Shown here: piece by piece, positions 54,390-64,000 of the stretch | Numbering within the stretch: the first letter of the stretch is position 1 | Layout: every line of letters starts with the position of its first letter | NCBI RefSeq assembly: GCF_014700075.1 | Contig: NZ_JACXBU010000002.1 | Coordinates: 434,001-498,000 of the forward strand | Length of the DNA stretch: 64,000 bases | DNA from: Pseudomonas sp. JM0905a | GTDB taxonomy: Bacteria > Pseudomonadota > Gammaproteobacteria > Pseudomonadales > Pseudomonadaceae | Reading direction: 5' to 3' | The notes under the pieces: model-generated | Told to the model about the DNA's origin: nothing | Seen by the model: only the letters and a program-made list of their open reading frames with translations | Databases searched by the model: none | Program-made: the position numbers and the translations under genes

Positions 54390-56348
54390 ATGACCCCGAC
54401 TTTCTCGCGCCTCACGCTCGCCCTGATCGCCGCCGGGATGCTGGCCGCGCCCCTGCCCTTGCTCGCCGCCCAGCCAGCCACCGCGCCGGACAGCTCGCAG
54501 CAACAGCAGGACGCCTGGACCATCAACCTCAAGGACGCCGACATCCGCGAATTCATCGACCAGATCGCCGACATCACCGGCGAGACTTTCATCGTCGACC
54601 CGCGGGTAAAGGGCCAGGTCAGCGTGGTGTCGAAAACGCCGCTGGGGATCAACGAGGTCTATCAGCTGTTCCTCTCGGTGATGGCCACCCACGGCTTCAC
54701 CGTCGTCGCCCAGGACGGCCAGGCGCGGATCATTCCCAACGCAGAGGCCAAGGCCGAAGCCAACAGTACCCGCCCCGGCGCCGAAAGCCTGGAAACCCGC
54801 GTGATCCAGGTGCAACACACTCCGGTGACGGAGCTCATCCCGCTGATTCGACCGCTGGTCCCCCAGTACGGCCACCTTGCTGCCGTGACCTCGACCAACG
54901 CCCTGATCATCAGTGACCGCGCCGCCAACATCGCCCGCATCGAAGACCTGATGCGCCAGCTCGACCAGAAAGGCGACCGCGACTACACCGTCCTCAACCT
55001 CAAATACGCCTGGGTGATGGACGCCGCCGAGGTGCTCAACGCGTCACTGAACCGCGGCCAGTCCAAGGGCACTTCCGGCACCCAGGTGATCGCCGATGGC
55101 CGCACCAACCGCCTGATCATCCTCGGTCCACCGTCGGCTCGGGCGAAGCTGGCGGCGCTGGCGCAATCCCTGGACACGCCGACCTCGCGCTCGGCCAATA
55201 CCCGGGTGATCCGCCTGCGCCACAACGATGCCAAGAGCCTGGCCGAAACCCTGGGCGAGATTTCCGAGGGTTTGAAGAATGGGGACGGTAATGCCGAAGG
55301 CGGCGCCCCTACCAACGGCGGCAAGCCGCAGAACATCCTGATCCGCGCCGACGAAAGCCTGAACGCCCTGGTGATGCTGGCCGAGCCCGATGTGGTCGCC
55401 GCCATGGAAGATATCGTCCGCCAGCTCGACGTGCCGCGCGCCCAGGTGATGGTGGAAGCGGCCATCGTGGAGATTTCCGGTGACATCACCGAAGCCCTCG
55501 GCGTGCAGTGGGCGGTGGACGCCCGCGGCGACACCGGCGGCCTGGGCGGAGTCAACTTCGGTAATACCGGGCTTTCGGTCGGCACCGTGCTCAACGCCAT
55601 CCGCGACGACGAGATTCCCGACACCCTACCGGACGGAGCCATCATCGGCATCGGTACCGACCATTTCGCGGCGCTGATCACCGCGCTCTCGGCGAACAAC
55701 AAGAGCAACCTGCTCTCCACCCCGAGCCTGCTGACCCTGGACAACCAGAAGGCGGAAATCCTCGTGGGCCAGAACGTGCCCTTCCAAACCGGCACGTTCA
55801 CCACCGACGCGTCCGGCGCCAACAACCCCTTCACCACCATCGAACGCCAGGACATCGGCGTGACCCTGAAGGTGACCCCGCACATCAACGAAGGCGCGAC
55901 CCTGCGCCTGGAGATCGAGCAGGAAATCTCCTCCATCGCGCCAACCGCCTCCCTCACCGCCCAGGCAGTCGACCTGATCACCAACAAGCGCGCGATCAAG
56001 AGCACGATCCTCGCCGAAGACGGCCAGGTGATCGTGCTGGGCGGCCTGATCCAGGACGACATCACCCAAACCGACTCCAAGGTGCCACTGCTGGGCGACA
56101 TCCCCATCCTCGGCCGCTTGTTCCGCTCCACCAAGGACTCCCACGTGAAGCGCAACCTCATGGTCTTCCTGCGGCCGACCGTAGTACGGGACCGCGCCGG
56201 CCTCGCGGCCCTGTCCGGGAAGAAGTACGACGACATCCGCATCGTCGGCGAACACGACAAGGAAGGTCGCCCGGCCATCCTGCCGCGCGAGCCGGTGGAG
56301 CTGTTCGACGGCAAGAAGACTCCGGCGATCGACCTGCGCAAACCCTGA
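54390..56348 (+). CDS. xcpQ: Type II secretion outer-membrane secretin XcpQ (GspD)
   Basis: A 652-aa subunit of the outer-membrane gate. The signal peptide ends PLPLLAAQPATA. N0 domain (WTINLKDADIREFIDQIADITGETFIVDPRV), N1-N3 repeats to about 400, and the secretin core with the conserved VGQNVPFQTG and VPLLGDIPILGRLFRS segments near 460-600. The C-terminal S-region (about 615-652) would bind a pilotin. It is translated with xcpP. Length matches GspD of Pseudomonas. Confidence 0.97.
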   Translation: MTPTFSRLTLALIAAGMLAAPLPLLAAQPATAPDSSQQQQDAWTINLKDADIREFIDQIADITGETFIVDPRVKGQVSVVSKTPLGINEVYQLFLSVMATHGFTVVAQDGQARIIPNAEAKAEANSTRPGAESLETRVIQVQHTPVTELIPLIRPLVPQYGHLAAVTSTNALIISDRAANIARIEDLMRQLDQKGDRDYTVLNLKYAWVMDAAEVLNASLNRGQSKGTSGTQVIADGRTNRLIILGPPSARAKLAALAQSLDTPTSRSANTRVIRLRHNDAKSLAETLGEISEGLKNGDGNAEGGAPTNGGKPQNILIRADESLNALVMLAEPDVVAAMEDIVRQLDVPRAQVMVEAAIVEISGDITEALGVQWAVDARGDTGGLGGVNFGNTGLSVGTVLNAIRDDEIPDTLPDGAIIGIGTDHFAALITALSANNKSNLLSTPSLLTLDNQKAEILVGQNVPFQTGTFTTDASGANNPFTTIERQDIGVTLKVTPHINEGATLRLEIEQEISSIAPTASLTAQAVDLITNKRAIKSTILAEDGQVIVLGGLIQDDITQTDSKVPLLGDIPILGRLFRSTKDSHVKRNLMVFLRPTVVRDRAGLAALSGKKYDDIRIVGEHDKEGRPAILPREPVELFDGKKTPAIDLRKP

Positions 56349-56396
56349 GTGGGCACGCCCTCGCCGGCCCCGCAAGCGGCATTTCGAATCTTCCAG

Positions 56397-56430
56397 AAAA
56401 AAAGAGCGGCGCACCTACCGGTGCCGCCGC
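56397..56430 (-). terminator. Terminator of the metZ-SDR unit
   Basis: GCGGC-GCACC (56406-56415) pairs with GGTGC-C-GCCGC (56420-56430), one bulged base, 4-base loop; the A-run 56397-56403 gives the U-tract on the minus strand. It lies between convergent xcpQ and the SDR gene. Confidence 0.8.
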
Positions 56431-56452
56431 CCTTCCCTCCCCCGACGGGCAC

Positions 56453-57232
56453 TCAGTCGAGATAGATCATCTTGCGGGTCATTCCGCCGTCGACCATGAA
56501 TTCCTGGCCGGTGACGAAGCTGGCGTTGTCCGACAGCAGCCAGGCCACCTGGGCGGCGACGTCTTCCACCAGACCCACGCGCCCCAGCGGATGCTGGTCG
56601 TGGTCCAGCTCGGTCAGCGGTGCGTCTTTCCGGGCGGACGGGTCGCGGGCATCGATCCAGCCCGGCGTCACGGCGTTGACGCGGATCTCCGGCGCCAGGC
56701 TCATGGCCAGTGCGTGGGTCAGGGCCAGCAGTCCACCCTTGCTGGCGGCATAAGCCTCGCAATCGGGCTCGGACTGGTGGGCACGGGTGGAGGCGATGGT
56801 GACGATGGCACCCTGGTGAGCGCGCAGATAGGGTGCGCAGTGCTTGGCGAGCAGCATGGTGCCCGTCAGGTTGACCGCGAGCACGCGGTTCCAGCGAGCC
56901 AGTTCCAGGCTTTCCAGCGGCGGATTGTGCGGTTCGGCGATGGCGGCATTGCTGACCAGTGCATCGAGACGACCGAACTGCCCAAGCACCTCGGCCACCC
57001 CTACCGCCACCTGGCTTTCATGGGCCACATCCATGGCGACGAACCAGGCATTCTCGCCCAGCGCCTTCGCCACTTTGGAGCCTCGGACGCGGTCGATATC
57101 AGCCAGTACTACCTGCCAGCCTTCGGCGATCAGCCAGGCCGCCACGCCCAGGCCGATGCCACGCGCGGCACCAGTAACCAGGGCGACCTTGCCGTTGTTC
57201 GGCGCGGCCGCCTGCAGGCTCCAGTCGATCAC
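56453..57232 (-). CDS. Short-chain dehydrogenase/reductase (SDR)
   Basis: A 259-aa NAD(P)-dependent oxidoreductase. The nucleotide-binding motif is TGAARGIG, the structural SNAA replaces the usual NNAG, and the catalytic residues are Ser in TIASTRA with Tyr-x-x-x-Lys as YAASK. The Asp at the end of beta-2 (LADID) favours NAD over NADP. Substrate unknown. It overlaps the metZ stop by 4 nt (57229-57232), so both are co-translated, and it ends at the terminator 56397-56430. Confidence 0.92.
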   Translation of the reverse strand: MIDWSLQAAAPNNGKVALVTGAARGIGLGVAAWLIAEGWQVVLADIDRVRGSKVAKALGENAWFVAMDVAHESQVAVGVAEVLGQFGRLDALVSNAAIAEPHNPPLESLELARWNRVLAVNLTGTMLLAKHCAPYLRAHQGAIVTIASTRAHQSEPDCEAYAASKGGLLALTHALAMSLAPEIRVNAVTPGWIDARDPSARKDAPLTELDHDQHPLGRVGLVEDVAAQVAWLLSDNASFVTGQEFMVDGGMTRKMIYLD

Positions 57233-58440
57233 AGTGCAGCGAGCCCGAGCTCCAGGTCGGCCTTGAGGTCACCCACATCTTCCAGGCCGATGGCCAGGCG
57301 AACCAGGCTGTCGCTGATGCCCGCGTTGGCACGCTCCTGCGGCGACAGGCGGCCGTGGGAGGTAGTGGCCGGATGGGCGATGGTGGTCTTGGTGTCACCC
57401 AGGTTGGTGGTGATGGAAATCATTCGGGTCGCATCGATGAAGCGCCAAGCCGCTTCCTTGCCGCCCCTGACCTCAAAGCTGACAACCGCGCCGAAGCCCT
57501 TCTGCTGGCGCTTGGCCAATTCGTGCTGCGGATGGCTTTCCAGCCCGGCGTAGTAGACGCGCTCGACACCGGGCTGCTGCTCCAGCCACCGGGCGATTTC
57601 GAGAGCGCTGGCGCAGTGGGCCTGCATGCGCACACGCAGCGTCTCCAGGCCCTTGATCATCACCCAGGCGTTGAAGGGGCTGAGGGTCGGGCCCGCAGTA
57701 CGCAGGAAGCCCACGACTTCCTTAATGTGCTCGGCACGACCAGCGACCACGCCACCCATGGTGCGGCCCTGGCCGTCGATGTACTTGGTGGCCGAGTGCA
57801 TGACGATGTCGGCGCCCAGTTTCAGCGGCTGTTGCAGAGCCGGGGTGCAGAAGCAGTTGTCCACCACCAGCAGCGCGCCCTTCTCGTGGGCGATGTCGGC
57901 GAGGGCGGGAATGTCGACCAACTCCGCCAAGGGGTTGGACGGCGACTCGACGAACAGCAGCTTGGTATTCGGCTTGATCGCCGCTTTCCAGCCGTCCAGA
58001 TCAGACAGGGCCGGGTAGTCGACCTCGATGCCGAAGCGCTTGAGGTACTTCTCGAACAGGCTGATGGTGGAGCCGAACACGCTGCGGGACACCAGCACGT
58101 GGTCGCCACCACTGCACAGGCTCATGGCGATGGCAAGGATGGCGGACATGCCGGACGCGGTGGCAACGGCCTGTTCGGCCCCTTCCAGTGCGGCGATACG
58201 CTCCTCGAAGGTCCGCACGGTCGGGTTGGTGTAGCGCGAATAGACGTTGCCCGGCACTTCGCCGGCAAAGCGCGCCGCAGCGTCGGCGGCGGTGCGGAAC
58301 ACGTAGCTGGAGGTGAGGAACATGGCCTCGCCGTGTTCACCCTCTGGCGTACGGCGCTGGCCTGCACGCACGGCCAGGGTTTCGAAGGCCGCGCCTTCCA
58401 GGTCACTGTCCAGCCTTCCGGCTTCCCATTCCTTCGTCAT
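57229..58440 (-). CDS. metZ: O-succinylhomoserine sulfhydrylase
   Basis: A 403-aa PLP enzyme of the Cys/Met metabolism family making homocysteine directly from O-succinylhomoserine and sulfide, the Pseudomonas route to methionine. Features: [22 protein letters not shown], the cofactor Lys in [12 protein letters not shown], and [15 protein letters not shown]. The MetZ type is inferred from gene context (metZ follows purF in Pseudomonas). ATG at 58440 has AGGTGG upstream. Followed by the overlapping SDR gene. Confidence 0.92.
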   Translation of the reverse strand: MTKEWEAGRLDSDLEGAAFETLAVRAGQRRTPEGEHGEAMFLTSSYVFRTAADAAARFAGEVPGNVYSRYTNPTVRTFEERIAALEGAEQAVATASGMSAILAIAMSLCSGGDHVLVSRSVFGSTISLFEKYLKRFGIEVDYPALSDLDGWKAAIKPNTKLLFVESPSNPLAELVDIPALADIAHEKGALLVVDNCFCTPALQQPLKLGADIVMHSATKYIDGQGRTMGGVVAGRAEHIKEVVGFLRTAGPTLSPFNAWVMIKGLETLRVRMQAHCASALEIARWLEQQPGVERVYYAGLESHPQHELAKRQQKGFGAVVSFEVRGGKEAAWRFIDATRMISITTNLGDTKTTIAHPATTSHGRLSPQERANAGISDSLVRLAIGLEDVGDLKADLELGLAAL

Positions 58441-58453
58441 GTTCCCACCTCTT

Positions 58454-58486
58454 CAAAAAAACGTAGCCCGGATGAAATCCGGGCTA
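58454..58486 (-). terminator. Terminator of purF (repeat-like hairpin)
   Basis: Perfect 10-bp stem TAGCCCGGAT / ATCCGGGCTA (58464-58473 and 58477-58486) with loop GAA; the A-run 58454-58461 supplies the U-tract on the minus strand. The same sequence in decayed form is at 8928-8949, so a dispersed repeat appears to serve as terminator here. Confidence 0.85.
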
Positions 58487-58518
58487 TCGACCTACAGCGC
58501 GAGACTAGGGCCTGCAGA

Positions 58519-60024
<1,506 letters not shown>

Positions 60025-60113
60025 GTGACGCAACCCCTGCTAGTAGTTCAGGCTAATCAAGTACCCGTCCAGGCCGGTTGGGCATGGATGGGCATGCTTT
60101 CAGGTGCGACGCA

Positions 60114-60626
60114 TCAGCTGGGTGAGCTGATGCCGCTCGCGAGCCACTGACTGGTAAAGCCCAGAATGAGGTTCTTCGACCAGTCGGCGACCATTAAAAA
60201 ATGCGGCAACAGCGTGGATTGCTGCCACCAGGGATCTTGTTGTACCGGCGCCAGACTGAGCAGGCCGACCAGCAGCACGACCAGCAGCGCACCACGGGCG
60301 GCGCCAAAGGCCATGCCCAGGACGCGGTCGGTGCCGTTCATGCCGGTGACCCTGACCAGCTCGCCGATCAGGAAATTGATCAAGGCGCCAACCAGGAGGG
60401 TGGCGACGAAAAGGATGGCGCATGCGGCGATGATGCGCGCCGAAGGCATTTCGATGAATTCGGTGAGGTGCAGCGACAGGGCGCCGCCGAAGGTCCAGGC
60501 CACTACACCTGCGACTATCCACGTCAGCAGCGAGAGAGCTTCCTTGACGAAACCCCGACTCAAACTGACCAGACTGGAAACGGCGATGATGGCGATGATC
60601 GTCCAATCGACCCAGGTGAATGCCAC
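60114..60626 (-). CDS. cvpA: CvpA family membrane protein
   Basis: A 170-aa inner-membrane protein with four hydrophobic segments (about 5-22, 30-50, 65-88, 100-120), named for colicin V production but broadly linked to envelope homeostasis. The family N-terminus is (M)AFTWVDWTIIAI, which puts the start at GTG 60626; ATG at 60638 (four codons earlier, MGCI) is the alternative. Neither has a strong Shine-Dalgarno sequence. It is between the SPOR protein gene and purF on the same strand. Confidence 0.9.
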   Translation of the reverse strand: MAFTWVDWTIIAIIAVSSLVSLSRGFVKEALSLLTWIVAGVVAWTFGGALSLHLTEFIEMPSARIIAACAILFVATLLVGALINFLIGELVRVTGMNGTDRVLGMAFGAARGALLVVLLVGLLSLAPVQQDPWWQQSTLLPHFLMVADWSKNLILGFTSQWLASGISSPS

Positions 60627-60721
60627 GATGCAGCCCACAAACTGAAAAGGCGCTGCATTTTAGCAGAGCCCTTTGACTCCGGTAACCCGCGGAACCGAAA
60701 GGGCTCGATTATCCCGCTCTA

Positions 60722-61396
60722 TCAGCCCTTTTCCGGCTGGAAACGAACGATGAAGCCGTTCAGCTTCTGCTGGCGTGCCAGTTGGTCACGCAGACGATTG
60801 GCCTCGGCTCGTTCGATGAGCGGTCCGACGAAGACGCGGTTCATGCCTTCGACGCTGCGGATATAGGCGTTGTAGCCCTGGGTCCGCAGGTTCTTCTGCA
60901 GGTTTTCGGCGCTGGCGCGACTGGACAGGCTGGCAAGCTGGATCGACCAGCTGACCGGTAGTCCATTGACGTCCAGGCGCTTCTCCTCGGCCTTCACCTC
61001 AGCCACGGGGGCGGCCGGAGCCGGTGCAGGCGCCTTGGCCTGTACCTGGGGCTGCGGTTGTGCCGGAGCGGGTACTGGAACCGCTGGCGCAGCGGGCTGG
61101 GCAGGCGCAGCAGGAGCGGACTGCTCGACCGGCGGCTCATTGGACGCCAGCGCATCTTCAGCGGGTTCCAGTGGCGGCACGGGTTCCTGGGGCAGTGCCT
61201 GGGGTTCCGGCACCTGGACCTGCTCGAGCTCGACCGGCGGCATTTCCGGCGCCTTCGGCATCGGCGGAGCCTCAACCACGACCTGGCGCAGCTCATCCTC
61301 GCGACTGAACAGCATCGGCAGGAAGATCACTGCCATTGCCACCAGCACGAGCGCGCCGACGATACGTTGCTTGAGTCCCTTGTCCAATACAGCCAT
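60722..61396 (-). CDS. SPOR domain protein, DedD-like
   Basis: A 224-aa bitopic envelope protein. Short cytoplasmic N-terminus, TM helix (about 12-30, IVGALVLVAMAVIFLPMLF), a long Pro/Ala/Glu-rich periplasmic linker (about 40-140) and a C-terminal SPOR domain (about 148-222; VSWSIQLASLSSRASAENL) that binds denuded glycan strands at the septum. This layout matches DedD of cell division. It starts 5 bp after folC. Confidence 0.92.
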   Translation of the reverse strand: MAVLDKGLKQRIVGALVLVAMAVIFLPMLFSREDELRQVVVEAPPMPKAPEMPPVELEQVQVPEPQALPQEPVPPLEPAEDALASNEPPVEQSAPAAPAQPAAPAVPVPAPAQPQPQVQAKAPAPAPAAPVAEVKAEEKRLDVNGLPVSWSIQLASLSSRASAENLQKNLRTQGYNAYIRSVEGMNRVFVGPLIERAEANRLRDQLARQQKLNGFIVRFQPEKG

Positions 61397-61401
61397 TTCC
61401 C

Positions 61402-62688
61402 CTACTCCCCCGTTGCGAAGCTTTCCAGCCAGCTCAGCGCCTCAGCCACACTGTAGAACGATCCGAACACCAGAATCTCGTCGTCCGGTGTCGCCTGCTC
61501 GCACTGTGCGTCGAGTGCTGCAGCGATATTTGGGTGGACACTGACGCTTGCATGAAGGTTCGTCAATGCCGCCTGCAACTCGGACGCGGAGCGAGTGCGC
61601 GGGGTCGGCAAAGGCGCCACCGCCCAGTTGGCCAGGCAGCCTTGCAGTGGGCGAAGGACCCCGGGGAGATCCTTGTCGGCCAGGAGGCCGAACACGGCCA
61701 ATCGGCGACCGGCAACAGGGCGGGCGGTCAGGCGCGCGGCCAGGTATTCAGCCGCATGGGGGTTGTGCCCGACATCCAGCAGCAGGGAAACACGCTTGCC
61801 GCGCCAAACAATATGGCGGCGATCCAAACGCCCGGTAACCCGGGTGCCCAGGAGAGCAGCTTGCAAGGCATCCGGTTGCCAGGGCATGCCCAGCAACGCA
61901 TAGGCCTGAAGCGCCAGGGCGGCGTTTTCCTTAGGCAGGTCGAGCACGGGCAGGCCGTGCAATTCCAACACCTGGCCGGAAGCGTTCACACCGCGCCAAT
62001 GCCAGTTCGCCTCGCCTTGCGCCAGATCGAAGTCGCGGCCGCGGAGGAACAAGGGTGCGGACAGTGCCTTCGCTTGCTCCAGCAACGGCTGCGGCGGGTC
62101 AAGGTCGCCACACAGGGCAGGTTTTCCAGTGCGGAAGATACCCGCCTTCTCGAAGGCGACACTTTCCCGGGTATCGCCCAGCCAGTCGGCGTGATCCAGG
62201 CCAATGCTGGTCACCAGCGCCAGGTCGGCATCCACCAGATTCACCGCATCCAGGCGACCGCCCAGCCCCACTTCCAGCACCACGGCATCCAGGGCGGCAT
62301 GCTGGAACAGCCAGAAGGCCGCCAGGGTGCCCATTTCGAAATAGGTGAGGGAGATTTCGCCGCGCGCCGCTTCGACGGCAGCAAAGGCGTCGCAGAGCGC
62401 CTGGTCGCTGGCCTCCTGGCCATTCAACTGGACACGCTCGTTGTAACGCAGCAGGTGCGGCGAGCTGTACACGCCGACCTTGAGCCCCTGGGCGCGCAAC
62501 AGCGCGGCCAGGAAAGCACAGGTGGAACCCTTGCCATTGGTGCCGGTGACCGTGATCACCTTTGGTGCCGGCCGGCTCAGGCCGAGCCGGCTGGCAACTT
62601 CGCGGCTGCGCTCCAGTCCCATGTCGATAGCCGTGGGGTGGAGCTGTTCAAGGTAGGAAAGCCAGTCGGCAAGGGTTCTCTGGGTCAT
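61402..62688 (-). CDS. folC: Folylpolyglutamate synthase / dihydrofolate synthase
   Basis: A 428-aa ATP-dependent ligase adding glutamate to dihydropteroate and to folates. P-loop [11 protein letters not shown], the omega region [17 protein letters not shown], and [30 protein letters not shown] with metal ligands. Start ATG 62688 overlaps the accD stop by 4 nt. Standard length. Sits in the conserved accD-folC-SPOR-cvpA-purF order. Confidence 0.97.
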   Translation of the reverse strand: MTQRTLADWLSYLEQLHPTAIDMGLERSREVASRLGLSRPAPKVITVTGTNGKGSTCAFLAALLRAQGLKVGVYSSPHLLRYNERVQLNGQEASDQALCDAFAAVEAARGEISLTYFEMGTLAAFWLFQHAALDAVVLEVGLGGRLDAVNLVDADLALVTSIGLDHADWLGDTRESVAFEKAGIFRTGKPALCGDLDPPQPLLEQAKALSAPLFLRGRDFDLAQGEANWHWRGVNASGQVLELHGLPVLDLPKENAALALQAYALLGMPWQPDALQAALLGTRVTGRLDRRHIVWRGKRVSLLLDVGHNPHAAEYLAARLTARPVAGRRLAVFGLLADKDLPGVLRPLQGCLANWAVAPLPTPRTRSASELQAALTNLHASVSVHPNIAAALDAQCEQATPDDEILVFGSFYSVAEALSWLESFATGE

Positions 62689-63557
62689 GCGATAGCCGGG
62701 GAAGGAAGACGCGTCATCTGCGCCAGCAGCCGGCCAAGGCGCTCACGCAGTTCCGCACGAGGAATGATCATGTCGATGGCGCCGTGCTCCAGCAGGAATT
62801 CGCTGCGCTGGAAGCCTTCCGGCAGCTTCTCGCGCACGGTCTGCTCAATCACGCGCGGACCGGCGAAGCCGATCAGTGCACGCGGCTCGCCGACGATCAC
62901 GTCGCCGAGCATTGCCAGGCTGGCGGAAACACCGCCGTAGACCGGGTCGGTCAGTACGGAGATGAACGGGATACCCTCTTCGCGCAGGCGAGCTAGAACG
63001 GCAGAGGTCTTGGCCATCTGCATCAGGGAGATCAGGGCTTCCTGCATGCGGGCACCGCCGGACGCGGAGAAGCACACCAGCGGGCAGCGCTGCTCCAGAG
63101 CGACGTTGGCGGCACGCACGAAGCGCTCGCCTACGATGGCCCCCATGGAACCGCCCATGAAGGAAAATTCGAAGGCGCAGGCCACGATCGGCATCTTGTG
63201 CAGGGTGCCGCGCATCGCGATCAGGGCATCCTTCTCACCGGTGTCCTTCTGCGCGGCTGCCAGACGGTCCTTGTACTTCTTGCTGTCGCGGAACTTCAGG
63301 CGATCAACCGGCTCCAGGTCGGCGCCGAGCTCTTCGCGGCCTTCCGGATCCAGGAAGATATCCAAACGGGTGCGTGCACCTATGCGCATGTGGTGGTTGC
63401 ATTTCGGGCAGACGTCCAGCGTCTTTTCCAGTTCGGGCTTGTACAGCACCGCGTCGCAGGACGGGCACTTGTGCCAGAGGCCTTCCGGGACCGAGCTCTT
63501 CTTCACCTCGGAACGCATGATCGAAGGGATCAGCTTGTCTACCAGCCAGTTGCTCAT
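62685..63557 (-). CDS. accD: Acetyl-CoA carboxylase carboxyltransferase subunit beta
   Basis: A 290-aa subunit that, with AccA, transfers CO2 from carboxybiotin to acetyl-CoA to start fatty acid synthesis. An N-terminal zinc finger with four Cys ([10 protein letters not shown]...CPKCNHH, about 31-53) precedes the crotonase-fold core ([39 protein letters not shown]). ATG at 63557 has GGAG 9 nt upstream. Coupled to folC by a 4-nt overlap. Confidence 0.97.
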   Translation of the reverse strand: MSNWLVDKLIPSIMRSEVKKSSVPEGLWHKCPSCDAVLYKPELEKTLDVCPKCNHHMRIGARTRLDIFLDPEGREELGADLEPVDRLKFRDSKKYKDRLAAAQKDTGEKDALIAMRGTLHKMPIVACAFEFSFMGGSMGAIVGERFVRAANVALEQRCPLVCFSASGGARMQEALISLMQMAKTSAVLARLREEGIPFISVLTDPVYGGVSASLAMLGDVIVGEPRALIGFAGPRVIEQTVREKLPEGFQRSEFLLEHGAIDMIIPRAELRERLGRLLAQMTRLPSPAIA

Positions 63558-63594
63558 GCTCTAGTTCTCCACAGCTTTCAGGCCCGAACACGCG

Positions 63595-63858
63595 CTAGCG
63601 GTTCATAGCCCCGCGCATGTCCTTGAGCGAATTCATGGTTGCGATCCCGGCCCTGACGGCGTGCTCGGGGATCACCCTGGCGATGGCCATGCCATCGCCT
63701 TCGTAAAAAACAGGCCCAATCGACGCAGCCTTGCCACGCGACCCGGCAGGCTTCGCCTGCGTGGGCAACTCGCTTATGGACGGCAGCGAAACGCCGTCCG
63801 TCACATATGCAGGAGACGCGCCAGCAACCGAACACGCGAAAGTTTCCGCGATCCGCAT
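63595..63858 (-). CDS. Doubtful 87-aa ORF between trpF and accD
   Basis: Open frame beginning MRIAETFACSVAGASPAYV, one base after the trpF stop. The first half uses codons unlike the neighbouring genes (low GC at third positions); the second half looks more gene-like (ARVIPEHAVRAGIATMNSL). No good Shine-Dalgarno sequence and no recognised family. It may instead be untranslated spacer or an RNA leader of accD. A short hairpin GCAGGCGAAGCCTGC lies inside (63745-63760). Confidence 0.25.
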   Translation of the reverse strand: MRIAETFACSVAGASPAYVTDGVSLPSISELPTQAKPAGSRGKAASIGPVFYEGDGMAIARVIPEHAVRAGIATMNSLKDMRGAMNR

Positions 63859-63859
63859 T

Positions 63860-64000
63860 TCAGCCACGTGCCTGTTGGATGAAGGCTTGAATCTTCGCGG
63901 CATCCTTGATGCCCTTGCTGGCCTCGACGCCACCGCTCACATCCACGGCGTAAGGACGCACCTGGCGTACCGCGTCCCCGACGTTCTCCGGGGTCAGTCC
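63860..64000 (-). CDS. trpF: Phosphoribosylanthranilate isomerase, C-terminal end
   Basis: Only the last 46 codons are in the window; the gene continues past 64000. The fragment reads [20 protein letters not shown], then [17 protein letters not shown] and ends QQARG before TGA (63862-63860). The LTPENV, VDVSSGVE-like and GIKD features are the standard end of TrpF, the third step enzyme of tryptophan synthesis. The usual VSSGVE is VSGGVE here. Upstream of accD on the same strand, as in other Pseudomonas. Confidence 0.9.
   Translation of the reverse strand, partial: GLTPENVGDAVRQVRPYAVDVSGGVEASKGIKDAAKIQAFIQQARG

Noticed and set aside
58463-58486. Hairpin after purF as a riboswitch-related structure
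   Set aside because: It lies downstream of the gene, is a simple 10-bp stem with an A/U tract, and recurs in decayed form at 8928; terminator or repeat explains it.

Overview
The window is a stretch of Pseudomonas chromosome. It is GC-rich, carries a complete xcp-type type II secretion cluster (xcpP-Q and xcpR-Z), and has rmf, pyrD, a giant gdhB-type glutamate dehydrogenase, the metZ-purF-cvpA-folC-accD-trpF housekeeping block and a tRNA-Val/Asp/Asp operon. From memory, gene order follows P. aeruginosa from about PA3047 (dacB) to PA3113 (trpF). As I recall, the blocks that hold pel and cprRS in P. aeruginosa are missing here, and their places are short repeat-bearing intergenic DNA. There is no insertion sequence, prophage, CRISPR array or clear pseudogene; the window cuts dacB at the left and trpF at the right.

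Layout. 1-9.2 kb: dacB end, a CHASE/PAS/GGDEF diguanylate cyclase, rlmKL, rmf, pyrD, two conserved unknown genes. 9.2-14.1 kb: gdhB. 14.4-21.3 kb: a six-gene, mostly overlapping operon of MoxR ATPase, DUF58, DUF4381, two von Willebrand A proteins and a BatD-like protein, probably an envelope-stress or protein-assembly system. 21.6-28.8 kb: RND/MMPL pump, periplasmic YCF48-type propeller, DUF1329 protein and DUF1302 outer-membrane protein. 29.3-40.6 kb: pepN, DUF2797, yeaC, rhomboid protease, metallophosphatase, NAD kinase, DUF1853, a cyclic-nucleotide-binding/rhodanese fusion, a PLP enzyme and a coiled-coil protein. 41-45.3 kb: fadH, divergent from a degenerate nitrilase-fold lipoprotein gene coupled to an AraC-type regulator, plus a 28-codon acidic micro-ORF. 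45.5-46 kb: tRNA operon. 46-56.4 kb: xcp. 56.4-64 kb: SDR, metZ, purF, cvpA, SPOR protein, folC, accD, trpF.

The strongest leads are regulatory signals joined to little-studied genes. (1) A consensus sigma-54 promoter (28965-28980) with two upstream palindromes at enhancer distance drives the DUF1302-DUF1329 pair. Together with the adjacent YCF48-RND pair, these genes could form an inner membrane to outer membrane transport system for a hydrophobic substrate. (2) Two 15-bp direct repeats spaced exactly 21 bp abut the -35 box of a fadH promoter, the arrangement expected for an AraC-family activator, and an orphan AraC-family gene lies on the other side of that promoter. (3) A 28-codon ORF with a strong ribosome-binding site lies between this regulator and the tRNAs. 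(4) The minor pseudopilin XcpV has Ala instead of Gly before its peptidase cleavage site.
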